Below, one piece after another: positions 16,603-24,094 of a stretch of DNA of 64,000 nucleotides; positions within the stretch are counted from its first letter, which is position 1; the number at the start of each line of letters is the position of its first letter. Made by a program: the position numbers and the translations under genes. Source of the DNA: Salinivirgaceae bacterium (lineage in GTDB: Bacteria > Bacteroidota > Bacteroidia > Bacteroidales > SZUA-534); NCBI GenBank assembly GCA_017557785.1, contig JAFYYA010000014.1:52406-116405 (forward strand), read 5' to 3'. Below the pieces are notes generated by a model. It worked only from the letters and a program-made list of their open reading frames with translations, did not search any database and had not been told where the DNA came from.

Positions 16603-19272
16603 TTACTTCTTGCCTTTTGTATTGCCATCTTTCAGATTTTCAATTGAATTGTCGATCCACTCTTGCTGATATGCTTTGCGCAGGCCGTTGTACCACTTGT
16701 CGCCGTGGGTGTAGTCGAGCACCTTCACCTTCGGGTCGGCCGACGGATGCTCGCGGAAATCGCGGCGGGCCAGTTCAATACCCAGTTTTTCCTGACTCTC
16801 GCGGGTCCACATCGACTCATAATAGCGACGGTTCAACTCGTTGAGCAGGTTGAGTGATTTCTTCAGTTCGTTGATTTCGGCATAGTAGACAACTGCCGCA
16901 TCGACAAGTCCACCATATTGATTTTCAAAAACATAATCGTAAACCGCCTTGTGACGGATTCCGAACTTGTTGTTGCAACTATCGGTAAAGAACTCTGTTG
17001 CAGCCACATAGGTCTCGAGAGCCTTTGTAAACTCTTTCTGCTCAAGCATCGGCTGCACCGAGTTGACCATCTTTTCGTACTCGCAGATGGTTTCAATGTC
17101 CTTCGAGCGTTCCTGCACAACCGAATCGGTCAGGTTGCACTTGTAGTTGGCACGCGCAATGCCCGCCGCCTTCGACAGCGACAGTCGCGCCTTGATGAAT
17201 TCTTTCTGCTTGATAAGTCGCTCTGCAGCACCAACTTGCACATTGTAATCGAACCATGCCTGACTGCACTCGCCGTCGCTCAACGCAGCCGAAAGGTCAG
17301 CCAAAGCAGTCTGCACTTCCGATATTTTGGTGATTTTGGCGTCTTCGGCCACTGCCAGCGCCTTCTGATACTGCTGACCAGCCTTGCCCATCTGGAACAT
17401 CTCAACATACGAAATTCCTAAACTGCAAAGATTTACAACATACATTATTGATGCGTTACGATTTTTAGTTGTCCAGGCGGTATCGGCCACAATGGGCTGT
17501 TCCTTATTGATTGCCAGCGCCGCAGCATAGAATGCCAGAGCCTCGCGCGGCTGCTTTCGGGCCAAAGCATTGTCGCCCTCACCCATCAGGCCGTCGTATT
17601 TCTGCTGATAGGCTTCGGTACGCAACTCATCTGCCAGCGCAATTTTCTTCAATTCCCAAGTCTGACGGTATTTTTCGGCTTCGTCAAGTTGCTCAAGAGC
17701 AGAGTCGGGATAACCATCGTCGAGCGACGATTTTGCTTCTTCCAACATCCGCATGTACTTGTGCGTACGGCTGTCGAACGCCAGTTTCTCAAGTTCGCTC
17801 GTACACTGCACGGCGGTGTGGGTTCGGCAGATGTGGGTTGCCTGGTCAAAGGCGAAAAGCGCTTCGTCGGGCTTGTCCATCGACACCGATTTTCCGTATG
17901 CGATCCATGCCAAATACAAGTCGTTCAGCAATTTACCTTCTGCTTTGGCATCGATGTCGAAATTCGGATACTCTGCACGCAAATTGGCGGCCGAGTCAGC
18001 AAGCAATGTGCTCTGTTTCAAGTCTTTGGCATCATAATAAGTCTGCGCTTCCGCGATGAGTTTTGCGTGAATGGTGCCATAGAGTTGTGCCGACAGTTTG
18101 TCAAACTCTTCGAACCGACGGATTCCCTTGATGCGCTTGCAATAGTCTTTGCAAACTGAGAGCATGCGGAAGCCGTTATCAACATCCTTGTTATCAATAA
18201 ATTGACTCACCGAATCTATAAAAATATAGATGACGCGCTCTGCCAGTTTGATGGTGTTGTAGCGTGTGTCGGAATCGGGATTCATATCGGTAACAATGCG
18301 GGCACAAGTGTCCAACACCTTATAGTAAAGTCCTGACTCATAATCCATTGAAGCCAACTGATAATGCGGTGGCGCATAGTTGGTTTTTGCCTTGATGGAA
18401 TTGATAAACATCTCTTCAGCGCGGTCGCCCTTGCCCCATCCAAGCAATTCCATACCCTTGTTGTGGTAGGTTTCCCACATGTGCGACAGCGCATATTCCA
18501 CCTGTTTCTTCACGTCGCGGTTGGTCTGTTCCGCTTGACGCAGATGTTCCATCAAATCGATTGGATTATAGGCTGATAGATCGAGTTTCGTATCAAAATG
18601 CCGCGATTTGATTTCGTTGATGACGGCCGTGTTGTTGATGGTGAACTGCCGAGCCTGCTCAAGCGTTTCGATGGAATCGGGACGAATGGCAGCCAACTCT
18701 TGTTCCATCATTTTCAGGCGGGCGTCGGTGTTGTAATAGTCGTCGATAAGGCTGATGAACTCATCGGCCTCACGCACACCCGACTTGTTGAAATGCAGTT
18801 CGACCGACACAATGCGCAGTTTGCAGCCTGTGAGCGGCTCTTCCTCAACGTAATAGTGGCGAACCATGTTCTTTTCAGGCTCAAACGTTTCATTATCAAC
18901 CGTCCAGCGTTTCACTTCGCTACCCGCGCCCGAAAGAAGCACAAATTCGGCACTGAATACTTGCGGCAATAATACACTATTGATACTGAAGCCTTTATAC
19001 TTGCAATCGTTGTTCGATTTAAAGCCGCGGTTGTCGATGGTTATAAGCAACTGTCCGCCGATTCGTGTTATACGGCTTTCCAAATCGAGTTTGTAGGTGA
19101 GCAAACGGTCGCCACCATCGGCAAAAACAATGTCGAGCAGGCCGTCATCGCTGCGGTTGTCACCATTAATCTCGACCGAAACAGTCTGCGACTCGTTGAA
19201 TAAAGTGGCTTGCGCCGATGCTTGCCAACATACGGCCGCAGCGAAAATGAATGTGCTGATTAAACGTTTCAT
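16603..19272 (-). CDS. Large secreted protein of unknown function with TPR-like helices (889 aa)
   Basis: I do not recognise the family. The N-terminus is a clear signal peptide (MKRLISTFIFAAAVCWQASA). Residues about 20-175 look beta-rich and include paired Gly-Asp patterns (VSVEINGDNRSDDGLLDIVF). The remaining 700 residues are almost wholly helical with repeating Ala/Leu/Tyr spacing; stretches such as NKGMELLGWGKGDRAEEMF with APPHYQLASMDYESGLYYK resemble tetratricopeptide repeats. No lipobox, T9SS tail or catalytic motif is visible, so it is probably periplasmic or surface-associated and acts as a scaffold. It stands alone between ribBA and the decayed end of the glycan locus, transcribed on the same strand. 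Confidence 0.7.
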   Translation of the reverse strand: MKRLISTFIFAAAVCWQASAQATLFNESQTVSVEINGDNRSDDGLLDIVFADGGDRLLTYKLDLESRITRIGGQLLITIDNRGFKSNNDCKYKGFSINSVLLPQVFSAEFVLLSGAGSEVKRWTVDNETFEPEKNMVRHYYVEEEPLTGCKLRIVSVELHFNKSGVREADEFISLIDDYYNTDARLKMMEQELAAIRPDSIETLEQARQFTINNTAVINEIKSRHFDTKLDLSAYNPIDLMEHLRQAEQTNRDVKKQVEYALSHMWETYHNKGMELLGWGKGDRAEEMFINSIKAKTNYAPPHYQLASMDYESGLYYKVLDTCARIVTDMNPDSDTRYNTIKLAERVIYIFIDSVSQFIDNKDVDNGFRMLSVCKDYCKRIKGIRRFEEFDKLSAQLYGTIHAKLIAEAQTYYDAKDLKQSTLLADSAANLRAEYPNFDIDAKAEGKLLNDLYLAWIAYGKSVSMDKPDEALFAFDQATHICRTHTAVQCTSELEKLAFDSRTHKYMRMLEEAKSSLDDGYPDSALEQLDEAEKYRQTWELKKIALADELRTEAYQQKYDGLMGEGDNALARKQPREALAFYAAALAINKEQPIVADTAWTTKNRNASIMYVVNLCSLGISYVEMFQMGKAGQQYQKALAVAEDAKITKISEVQTALADLSAALSDGECSQAWFDYNVQVGAAERLIKQKEFIKARLSLSKAAGIARANYKCNLTDSVVQERSKDIETICEYEKMVNSVQPMLEQKEFTKALETYVAATEFFTDSCNNKFGIRHKAVYDYVFENQYGGLVDAAVVYYAEINELKKSLNLLNELNRRYYESMWTRESQEKLGIELARRDFREHPSADPKVKVLDYTHGDKWYNGLRKAYQQEWIDNSIENLKDGNTKGKK

Positions 19273-19482
19273 CTGTCGTTTGAATTATTATCCGAAACCA
19301 TGCCGTTTCCCCCTTTGCCATAGTGTGCAAACCGCAAGGCTTCGCCATTTTTAACAACCTGACTGCCAACAACTTTCATCATTAGCAAGCCGCTAAAAAG
19401 CAAGCACAATGTACGGATTTTATCAATCGATTTCGGGTAATCAGCCTTTTGTATTCAACGGGGGGGTGTTAATAGCGTAAGG

Positions 19483-19662
19483 CTATTTTTCGGCGGCTGG
19501 AACCGTTTTTCGGCCAGCCTCAACAAAAGGCAAAAAGGAAAGGAATGCAAACAGCGGAAAACTGAAATGGCTGCTACCGCTGAACATACAGAAGAACATG
19601 CAGCAAAGGTACATTATGAAGAATATGCCCAACTGCAGACGTCGCTTCCAATAGAGCACTAA
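19483..19662 (-). pseudogene. Decayed 3' fragment of an O-antigen-ligase-like gene
   Basis: Translating the minus strand from 19662 to the TAG at 19483-19485 gives 59 codons. Forty-four of the first 48 residues match the C-terminal end (residues 563-610) of the ligase-like protein encoded at 24095-25978, including YWKRR, LGIFFIMYLCCMFF and SGSSHFSFPLFAFLSF. A TAA stop lies immediately upstream in the same frame, and no start or rest of the gene is present, so this is a relic. Its last 11 residues (AGRKTVPAAEK) differ from the intact gene. It lies in the 452-bp gap between the 889-aa protein and yraN copy 1; the rest of that gap holds a weak hairpin at 19471-19487 and nothing else recognisable. 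Confidence 0.88.
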
Positions 19663-19724
19663 TTAATATTTAAACTATTCCAGAGAATAATACTCTAGTT
19701 TTGTTTAATGAGTTCTATTATTTA

Positions 19725-20096
19725 TTAATACGTTCTTACTTTCGGATAGTATGCATTCTCAATATGTTCCACTTCCACAACAGCCCCATTTTTGTGAAGC
19801 ACGGTTATCACATCAAGTCGGGCTTCCTCAGAACGGTTGAAGCGGCGCATATAACCATTGGCAGCATTAGCAATGAATTTCTGTTTTTGGTAGTTGACCG
19901 CTTCATGTGGCGACACAAGATAGTTGACTGCTCTTGTTTTTACTTCAACAAACGCAACAACGTCATCTTTAAGCGCAATAATATCCACTTCGAGATGGCC
20001 AGAACGATAGTTACGCTCTAATATTTTGTAACCCTTCCCGATTAAAAGATTTGCAGCAGCATCTTCTCCGAGTTTGCCGATTTCTTGGTTGGTCAT
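19725..20096 (-). CDS. yraN: YraN family protein (UPF0102), copy 1
   Basis: A 123-residue protein of the UPF0102/YraN family, which has a PD-(D/E)XK nuclease-like fold. The hallmark GHLEVDIIALKDD followed by FVEVKTR gives the Asp, Glu and Lys of that active-site pattern, and the N-terminus NQEIGKLGEDAAANLL is typical. Cellular function is not established; roles in DNA processing have been suggested. About 80% of residues match a second copy at 23688-24065 (hand count 97 of 122). The start overlaps the stop of the phosphonopyruvate decarboxylase by 4 bp, so it is coupled to the phosphonate genes although it has no known role in them. Downstream lies the ligase relic. Confidence 0.87.
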   Translation of the reverse strand: MTNQEIGKLGEDAAANLLIGKGYKILERNYRSGHLEVDIIALKDDVVAFVEVKTRAVNYLVSPHEAVNYQKQKFIANAANGYMRRFNRSEEARLDVITVLHKNGAVVEVEHIENAYYPKVRTY

Positions 20097-21214
20097 AATT
20101 CTGCAATATAATCCATAAACCCTCGCTTATTCTCCAACGCTGTCGTTGTCGGTCTGCCTAAATCCTCGCGGGCGCCAATTGAGCATTTCACTTCAATAAG
20201 AGTTAGTTCTTCGGCTTTTTTAGCGGATTGCAGTGCGTTGTCTAATGCTTCAAACGAAACAACCGAAGCAACATTCTTATAGCCACAAGCCTTTGCAATG
20301 GCAACCAAATCTATTTTGCCTGCTACCGTCGGTTGGCCACCGACAGTCTCGTGCGCCGAATTGTTGATGACTACATGAACAAGATTTTTAGGCGCATTGG
20401 CGCCAATTACAGCCATTGCCCCCATATGCATCAGAACGGCGCCATCGCCATCAATGCACCATATTTTTCTGTCGGGTTTATTGATTGCGACACCCAATGC
20501 AATAGACGAACTGTGCCCCATCGAGCCAACAGTCAGAAAGTCATATTTGTGACTTTGATGGTTGGCTTCACGGATTTCGAAAAGTTCTCGGCTTGCCTTA
20601 CCCGTTGTTGAGACTATCGGGTCTTCGCCAGATACACTCACAATATGGCGAATGATTTCCTCACGCAACATTGTGTTGTCGTTTTTATACTCGACCTTGC
20701 CGTCATAAGAAAGTCCGCCCTTGCGTACCACAAACGCAACATCCTTGCCTTGTGAGAGCAACGATTTGAAATCTACCATCGCTTTCTCGACTTCTTCATC
20801 CGTCGTCTCTTTACCAATAATGAACGACGATATTCCCATATCGTCAAGAAGTTTCACCGTGACTTCGCCTTGATAAATGTGTTGCGGCTCATCGTGAACA
20901 CCAGGCTCGCCACGCCACCCGATTACAAAAACCACAGGAATAGCATAAACCTTGTCGTTCAACAGCGAAGCGACGGGGTTAATGATATTTCCCTCGCCCG
21001 AATTTTGCATATATACAACGGGAACTTTGCCTGTTGCCAAATGATAACCCGCTGCCATAGCCGTACAGTTACCCTCGTTTGCCGCAATGATATGATGTTT
21101 AGGATCAATACCATACTTGTTCATCAAACAGTTGCACAATGCCTTCAACTGGCTGTCTGGCACACCCGTATAAAAATCGGCATCTATTATATTTAAAAGG
21201 CTCTCTACTTTCAT
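20093..21214 (-). CDS. aepY: Phosphonopyruvate decarboxylase
   Basis: A thiamine-diphosphate enzyme that decarboxylates phosphonopyruvate to phosphonoacetaldehyde, pulling the unfavourable PEP mutase equilibrium towards C-P bond formation. The 373 residues are normal for the family. The N-terminal cofactor glutamate is in AANEGNCTAMAAGY (Glu47), the family-typical GEGNIINP follows, and the Mg-TPP motif is IDGDGAVLMHMG (GDG at 256-258) through NN at 284-285 in VVINNSAHETVGG. The enzyme is well characterised in Bacteroides fragilis, where the gene is called aepY and serves capsule synthesis. Here it is third in the order mutase, reductase, decarboxylase, 11 bp after the reductase. Confidence 0.93.
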   Translation of the reverse strand: MKVESLLNIIDADFYTGVPDSQLKALCNCLMNKYGIDPKHHIIAANEGNCTAMAAGYHLATGKVPVVYMQNSGEGNIINPVASLLNDKVYAIPVVFVIGWRGEPGVHDEPQHIYQGEVTVKLLDDMGISSFIIGKETTDEEVEKAMVDFKSLLSQGKDVAFVVRKGGLSYDGKVEYKNDNTMLREEIIRHIVSVSGEDPIVSTTGKASRELFEIREANHQSHKYDFLTVGSMGHSSSIALGVAINKPDRKIWCIDGDGAVLMHMGAMAVIGANAPKNLVHVVINNSAHETVGGQPTVAGKIDLVAIAKACGYKNVASVVSFEALDNALQSAKKAEELTLIEVKCSIGAREDLGRPTTTALENKRGFMDYIAEL

Positions 21215-21225
21215 TTTAATTTTCT

Positions 21226-22341
21226 TTATCTCAATATTTTATGATATAACATATCAATAGTGTCCTCATCGAGCAATACTGGATTATTTTTCAATCTAGT
21301 CGGATTAACTGATTTTTTCAGCACATCAAAATCGCTTTCTGATTTGATTTCTGGCGCCTTCAACTCTAACAATTCAACTATATTCTTAAATTTAACAGCA
21401 GCATCTAATGGCGACTTCTCTCCCATTGCATCTGCAATTTCATCAAAAACAGTATCAAGATATTCCTTTCCCCGACTATCGATACATTTTTCGGTATTTT
21501 CAATCATATACGGCCATAACTCGCTGACACACATGGCTGCCGCGTGTCCGTGTGCGATTCCGTATAGCGATGTCAGTTTATAGCACATTGCGTGGCCTGC
21601 CGTTGTTTGCGTTATGTTTATGGCCTTTCCTGCAATGTTAGCAGCCATCAGCATATTCTTGTTGCCATCGTATTCGTTTTTCAAATACGAATCCATATTG
21701 CTGAGAATCTGCCTTATCGCATCTTTAGAATAAGTCTTGCTCTCATCAGTCGAATTGACCGACCAGAAGGACTCAACCGCATGACAAAAAGCATCAAGCA
21801 TCGTAACCTTACGCTGATAATCGGGCAACGTTTCGAGTACCGAAGGGTCGAACAAAACAGCCTGCGGAATGCAACTGTAATCCGCAATAGACTGCTTTGC
21901 GCCATTATAATAAATAACCGCAAAACGAGTTGCTTCACTGCCTGTCCCTGCAGTTGTTGGGATTGAAAAAAACGGGATATTGTTCGGCTCGATTTTCTGA
22001 TTGATGTAATCGCTACCCAATGGCATTGTCGCATATAGTTTTATGCACTTTGCCACATCCATTGCGCTTCCGCCGCCAACAGCAAGAATCGAATCGCATT
22101 CATTTTTCTTGAAAACCTCAACGCCTTTCACCACCGATTCATAATCGGGATTTGGCTGGTAATCAGAAAAGAATACGATTTCAATATTGTTCGCAGCAAA
22201 AAAATCTGTTATGTACTTTCCGACAGAGAGTTTCTTGAAAGACGAACCGCAGACAACAATGATTCGTTTTATGCCTCGGTCAATAATTTGTCTACCAAAT
22301 TCATCGTAACCCTTATCGGTAAAAATCGCTGTCTGTTTCAC
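21226..22341 (-). CDS. Iron-containing alcohol dehydrogenase, probable phosphonoacetaldehyde reductase
   Basis: A group III (Fe-type) dehydrogenase of 371 residues. The nucleotide motif GGGSAMDVAK is at 89-98 and the metal ligands are Asp183 and His187 (TMLDAFCHAVESF), His250 and His264 (TTAGHAMCYKL, YGIAHGHA). Placed between PEP mutase and phosphonopyruvate decarboxylase it most probably reduces phosphonoacetaldehyde to 2-hydroxyethylphosphonate, the role of PhpC-type enzymes in phosphinothricin and fosfomycin-type pathways. No aminoethylphosphonate transaminase is adjacent, so this branch replaces the aminoethylphosphonate branch. It starts with GTG, overlapping the mutase stop by one base (TAGTG). 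The substrate is inferred from context; the family alone would allow other alcohols. Confidence 0.85.
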   Translation of the reverse strand: MKQTAIFTDKGYDEFGRQIIDRGIKRIIVVCGSSFKKLSVGKYITDFFAANNIEIVFFSDYQPNPDYESVVKGVEVFKKNECDSILAVGGGSAMDVAKCIKLYATMPLGSDYINQKIEPNNIPFFSIPTTAGTGSEATRFAVIYYNGAKQSIADYSCIPQAVLFDPSVLETLPDYQRKVTMLDAFCHAVESFWSVNSTDESKTYSKDAIRQILSNMDSYLKNEYDGNKNMLMAANIAGKAINITQTTAGHAMCYKLTSLYGIAHGHAAAMCVSELWPYMIENTEKCIDSRGKEYLDTVFDEIADAMGEKSPLDAAVKFKNIVELLELKAPEIKSESDFDVLKKSVNPTRLKNNPVLLDEDTIDMLYHKILR

Positions 22342-23639
22342 TATTTTGTACCAGGAATAAGTTCAAGTATTTCTTTGACGCTCATACACATATCGTTTGC
22401 CTCAAGCGAACGGTGGTGAGTAAGAATTGATTTGGCCGTGTTCACCATTGCGGGATATGCAGAACGCAACATATGGTTTGCATAGATGACAACATTCACA
22501 CCCCAACTTGCAAGTTCCTCTTCGGTTACCTGATTGTAGGTTGTCGGCACCACTACAATCGGCACTGACGTGTGTTTTTGGCGGAACTTCTGGCAGAACT
22601 CTTTAATATCCTCACCAGATTTATTCTTGCTATGAATCATAATACCATCGGCACCAGCCTCAACATATGCAAAGCAACGTTCAAGAGCATCTTCAATCGA
22701 TTTACCAGCGATAAGGCTCTCGCATCGAGCGATAATCATAAAATCCTGCGCTATTTGCGCTCTTTTCCCTGCTCTGATTTTCTCCGAAAATCCTTCGATT
22801 GAATCTTGTGTTTGGATTGCATCGGTCCCGAACAGTGAGTTTTTCTTCAATCCAACCTTATCCTCAATAATAATGGCCGAAACACCCAGACGCTCCAACG
22901 TGCGAACTGTAAATACAAAATGCTCAATCTTACCACCTGTATCGCCATCAAAAATCACAGGTTTAGTTGTGCATTCAAGCGCATCGTTCAAACCGTGAAG
23001 TCTTGTTGTCAAATCGACGGCTTCAATGTCAGGCTTACCCTTGCTAGTAGAATCTGTCAACGAACTTGCCCACATTCCGTCAAACTCTTCGGTCTTGTTG
23101 TTGACCTTGACTTTAGTCTTCTCGATGATAAGTCCTGTCAATCCTGAATGACTTTCCATTATGCGTACAATCGGTTTTGCCGCAATTAGCCGTCTTAACA
23201 TTCTCTGACGGATTTCGGGCGTAGTGCCAATTTCACGGACTTCGGCATTTAGTGCTGTAGAAGAAATTCCTGGTGTATAAGGAATATCTACCACTTTACC
23301 GCCCCATTTGGCTATGCAGTCTATCACTCTTTGCCGTGTTTCCTGCTGAACACCAGTAAGCCAATCATCACCATGGACGACATAGTCAGGTTTAAGTTTT
23401 TCAAGATTAGGAACATAGTCCAATGTCGTCTGCGGAACAACTTGTGCAACACCTTTTATGTTTGCAACAATCTCCGCACGCTGTTCGTACGTTAAGTACG
23501 GAAGTCTTTTATAACTAGCGATGGCCTCATCTGTAAGCACACCAACGGTAACTTCTCCAAGTTTCATGGCCTCGTGAATGATATTCAAATGACCATGATG
23601 AATTAAATCGGCACTCATGCCGCAATAGACTGTTTTCAT
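22341..23639 (-). CDS. aepX: Bifunctional cytidylyltransferase-like / phosphoenolpyruvate phosphomutase fusion
   Basis: A two-domain protein of 432 residues. Residues 1-135 are a nucleotidyltransferase of the cytidylyltransferase superfamily: HHGH at 14-17 (HxGH motif) after [20 protein letters not shown] and the C-terminal ISST at 125-128. Residues about 155-432 are PEP mutase: [22 protein letters not shown] (230-236), and the diagnostic [10 protein letters not shown] (259-268), which separates PEP mutase from lyases of the same fold. The mutase makes phosphonopyruvate from PEP, the entry to almost all phosphonates. The transferase domain probably activates the final phosphonate as a CMP ester for transfer to glycan. 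Fusions of this kind are known in other bacteria; this substrate is inferred. Confidence 0.93.
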   Translation of the reverse strand: MKTVYCGMSADLIHHGHLNIIHEAMKLGEVTVGVLTDEAIASYKRLPYLTYEQRAEIVANIKGVAQVVPQTTLDYVPNLEKLKPDYVVHGDDWLTGVQQETRQRVIDCIAKWGGKVVDIPYTPGISSTALNAEVREIGTTPEIRQRMLRRLIAAKPIVRIMESHSGLTGLIIEKTKVKVNNKTEEFDGMWASSLTDSTSKGKPDIEAVDLTTRLHGLNDALECTTKPVIFDGDTGGKIEHFVFTVRTLERLGVSAIIIEDKVGLKKNSLFGTDAIQTQDSIEGFSEKIRAGKRAQIAQDFMIIARCESLIAGKSIEDALERCFAYVEAGADGIMIHSKNKSGEDIKEFCQKFRQKHTSVPIVVVPTTYNQVTEEELASWGVNVVIYANHMLRSAYPAMVNTAKSILTHHRSLEANDMCMSVKEILELIPGTK

Positions 23640-23687
23640 ATCTGTTAATATTTCAATTAATTCTTTATCAATTTGAACATATTGCCA

Positions 23688-24065
23688 TCAATGGTACGTT
23701 CTAACACTCGGATAGTAGGCATTCTCAATATGCTCAACCTCTACAACAGCACCATTTTTGTGCAAAACGGTTATCACATCGAGACGTGCATTCTCATTAC
23801 GTCGGAAATTACGGATATATCCATTGGCTGCGCTGATAATAAGATTCCGCTTGCGATAGTTGACCGCCTCTTGTGGCGATACCAAATAGTTGACAGAACG
23901 TGTTTTCACCTCAACAAATGCTATAGTATCACCTTTTAGTGCAACAATATCCAATTCAAGATGACCAATACGATAGTTCCGCGCCAAAATTGCATACCCT
24001 TTCTCAATCAAAAGATTGGCGGCTGCCTCCTCTCCGATTTTCCCTATTTCTTGATTGGTCGCCAT
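23688..24065 (-). CDS. yraN: YraN family protein (UPF0102), copy 2
   Basis: A 125-residue UPF0102 protein with the PD-(D/E)XK-like pattern GHLELDIVALKGD ... FVEVKTR and the conserved N-terminus NQEIGKIGEEAAANLL. It shares about 80% of residues with copy 1 at 19725-20096, and the ending VLHKNGAVVEVEHIENAYYP is identical in both. It lies 29 bp after the ligase-like gene and 48 bp before the mutase fusion. Most bacteria carry one yraN gene, in a housekeeping context; two copies bracketing the phosphonate genes suggest hitchhiking or duplication during exchange of the locus. Function in glycan synthesis is unlikely. Confidence 0.87.
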   Translation of the reverse strand: MATNQEIGKIGEEAAANLLIEKGYAILARNYRIGHLELDIVALKGDTIAFVEVKTRSVNYLVSPQEAVNYRKRNLIISAANGYIRNFRRNENARLDVITVLHKNGAVVEVEHIENAYYPSVRTYH

Positions 24066-24094
24066 TACTATGGTGTTTTTGTTTTATCAAATCG

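Noticed and set aside
19471-19487. Terminator for the glycan operon
   Set aside because: AATAGC-GTAAG-GCTATT is only a 6-bp stem and on the minus strand it is followed by AACACCCC and not by a T-tract.
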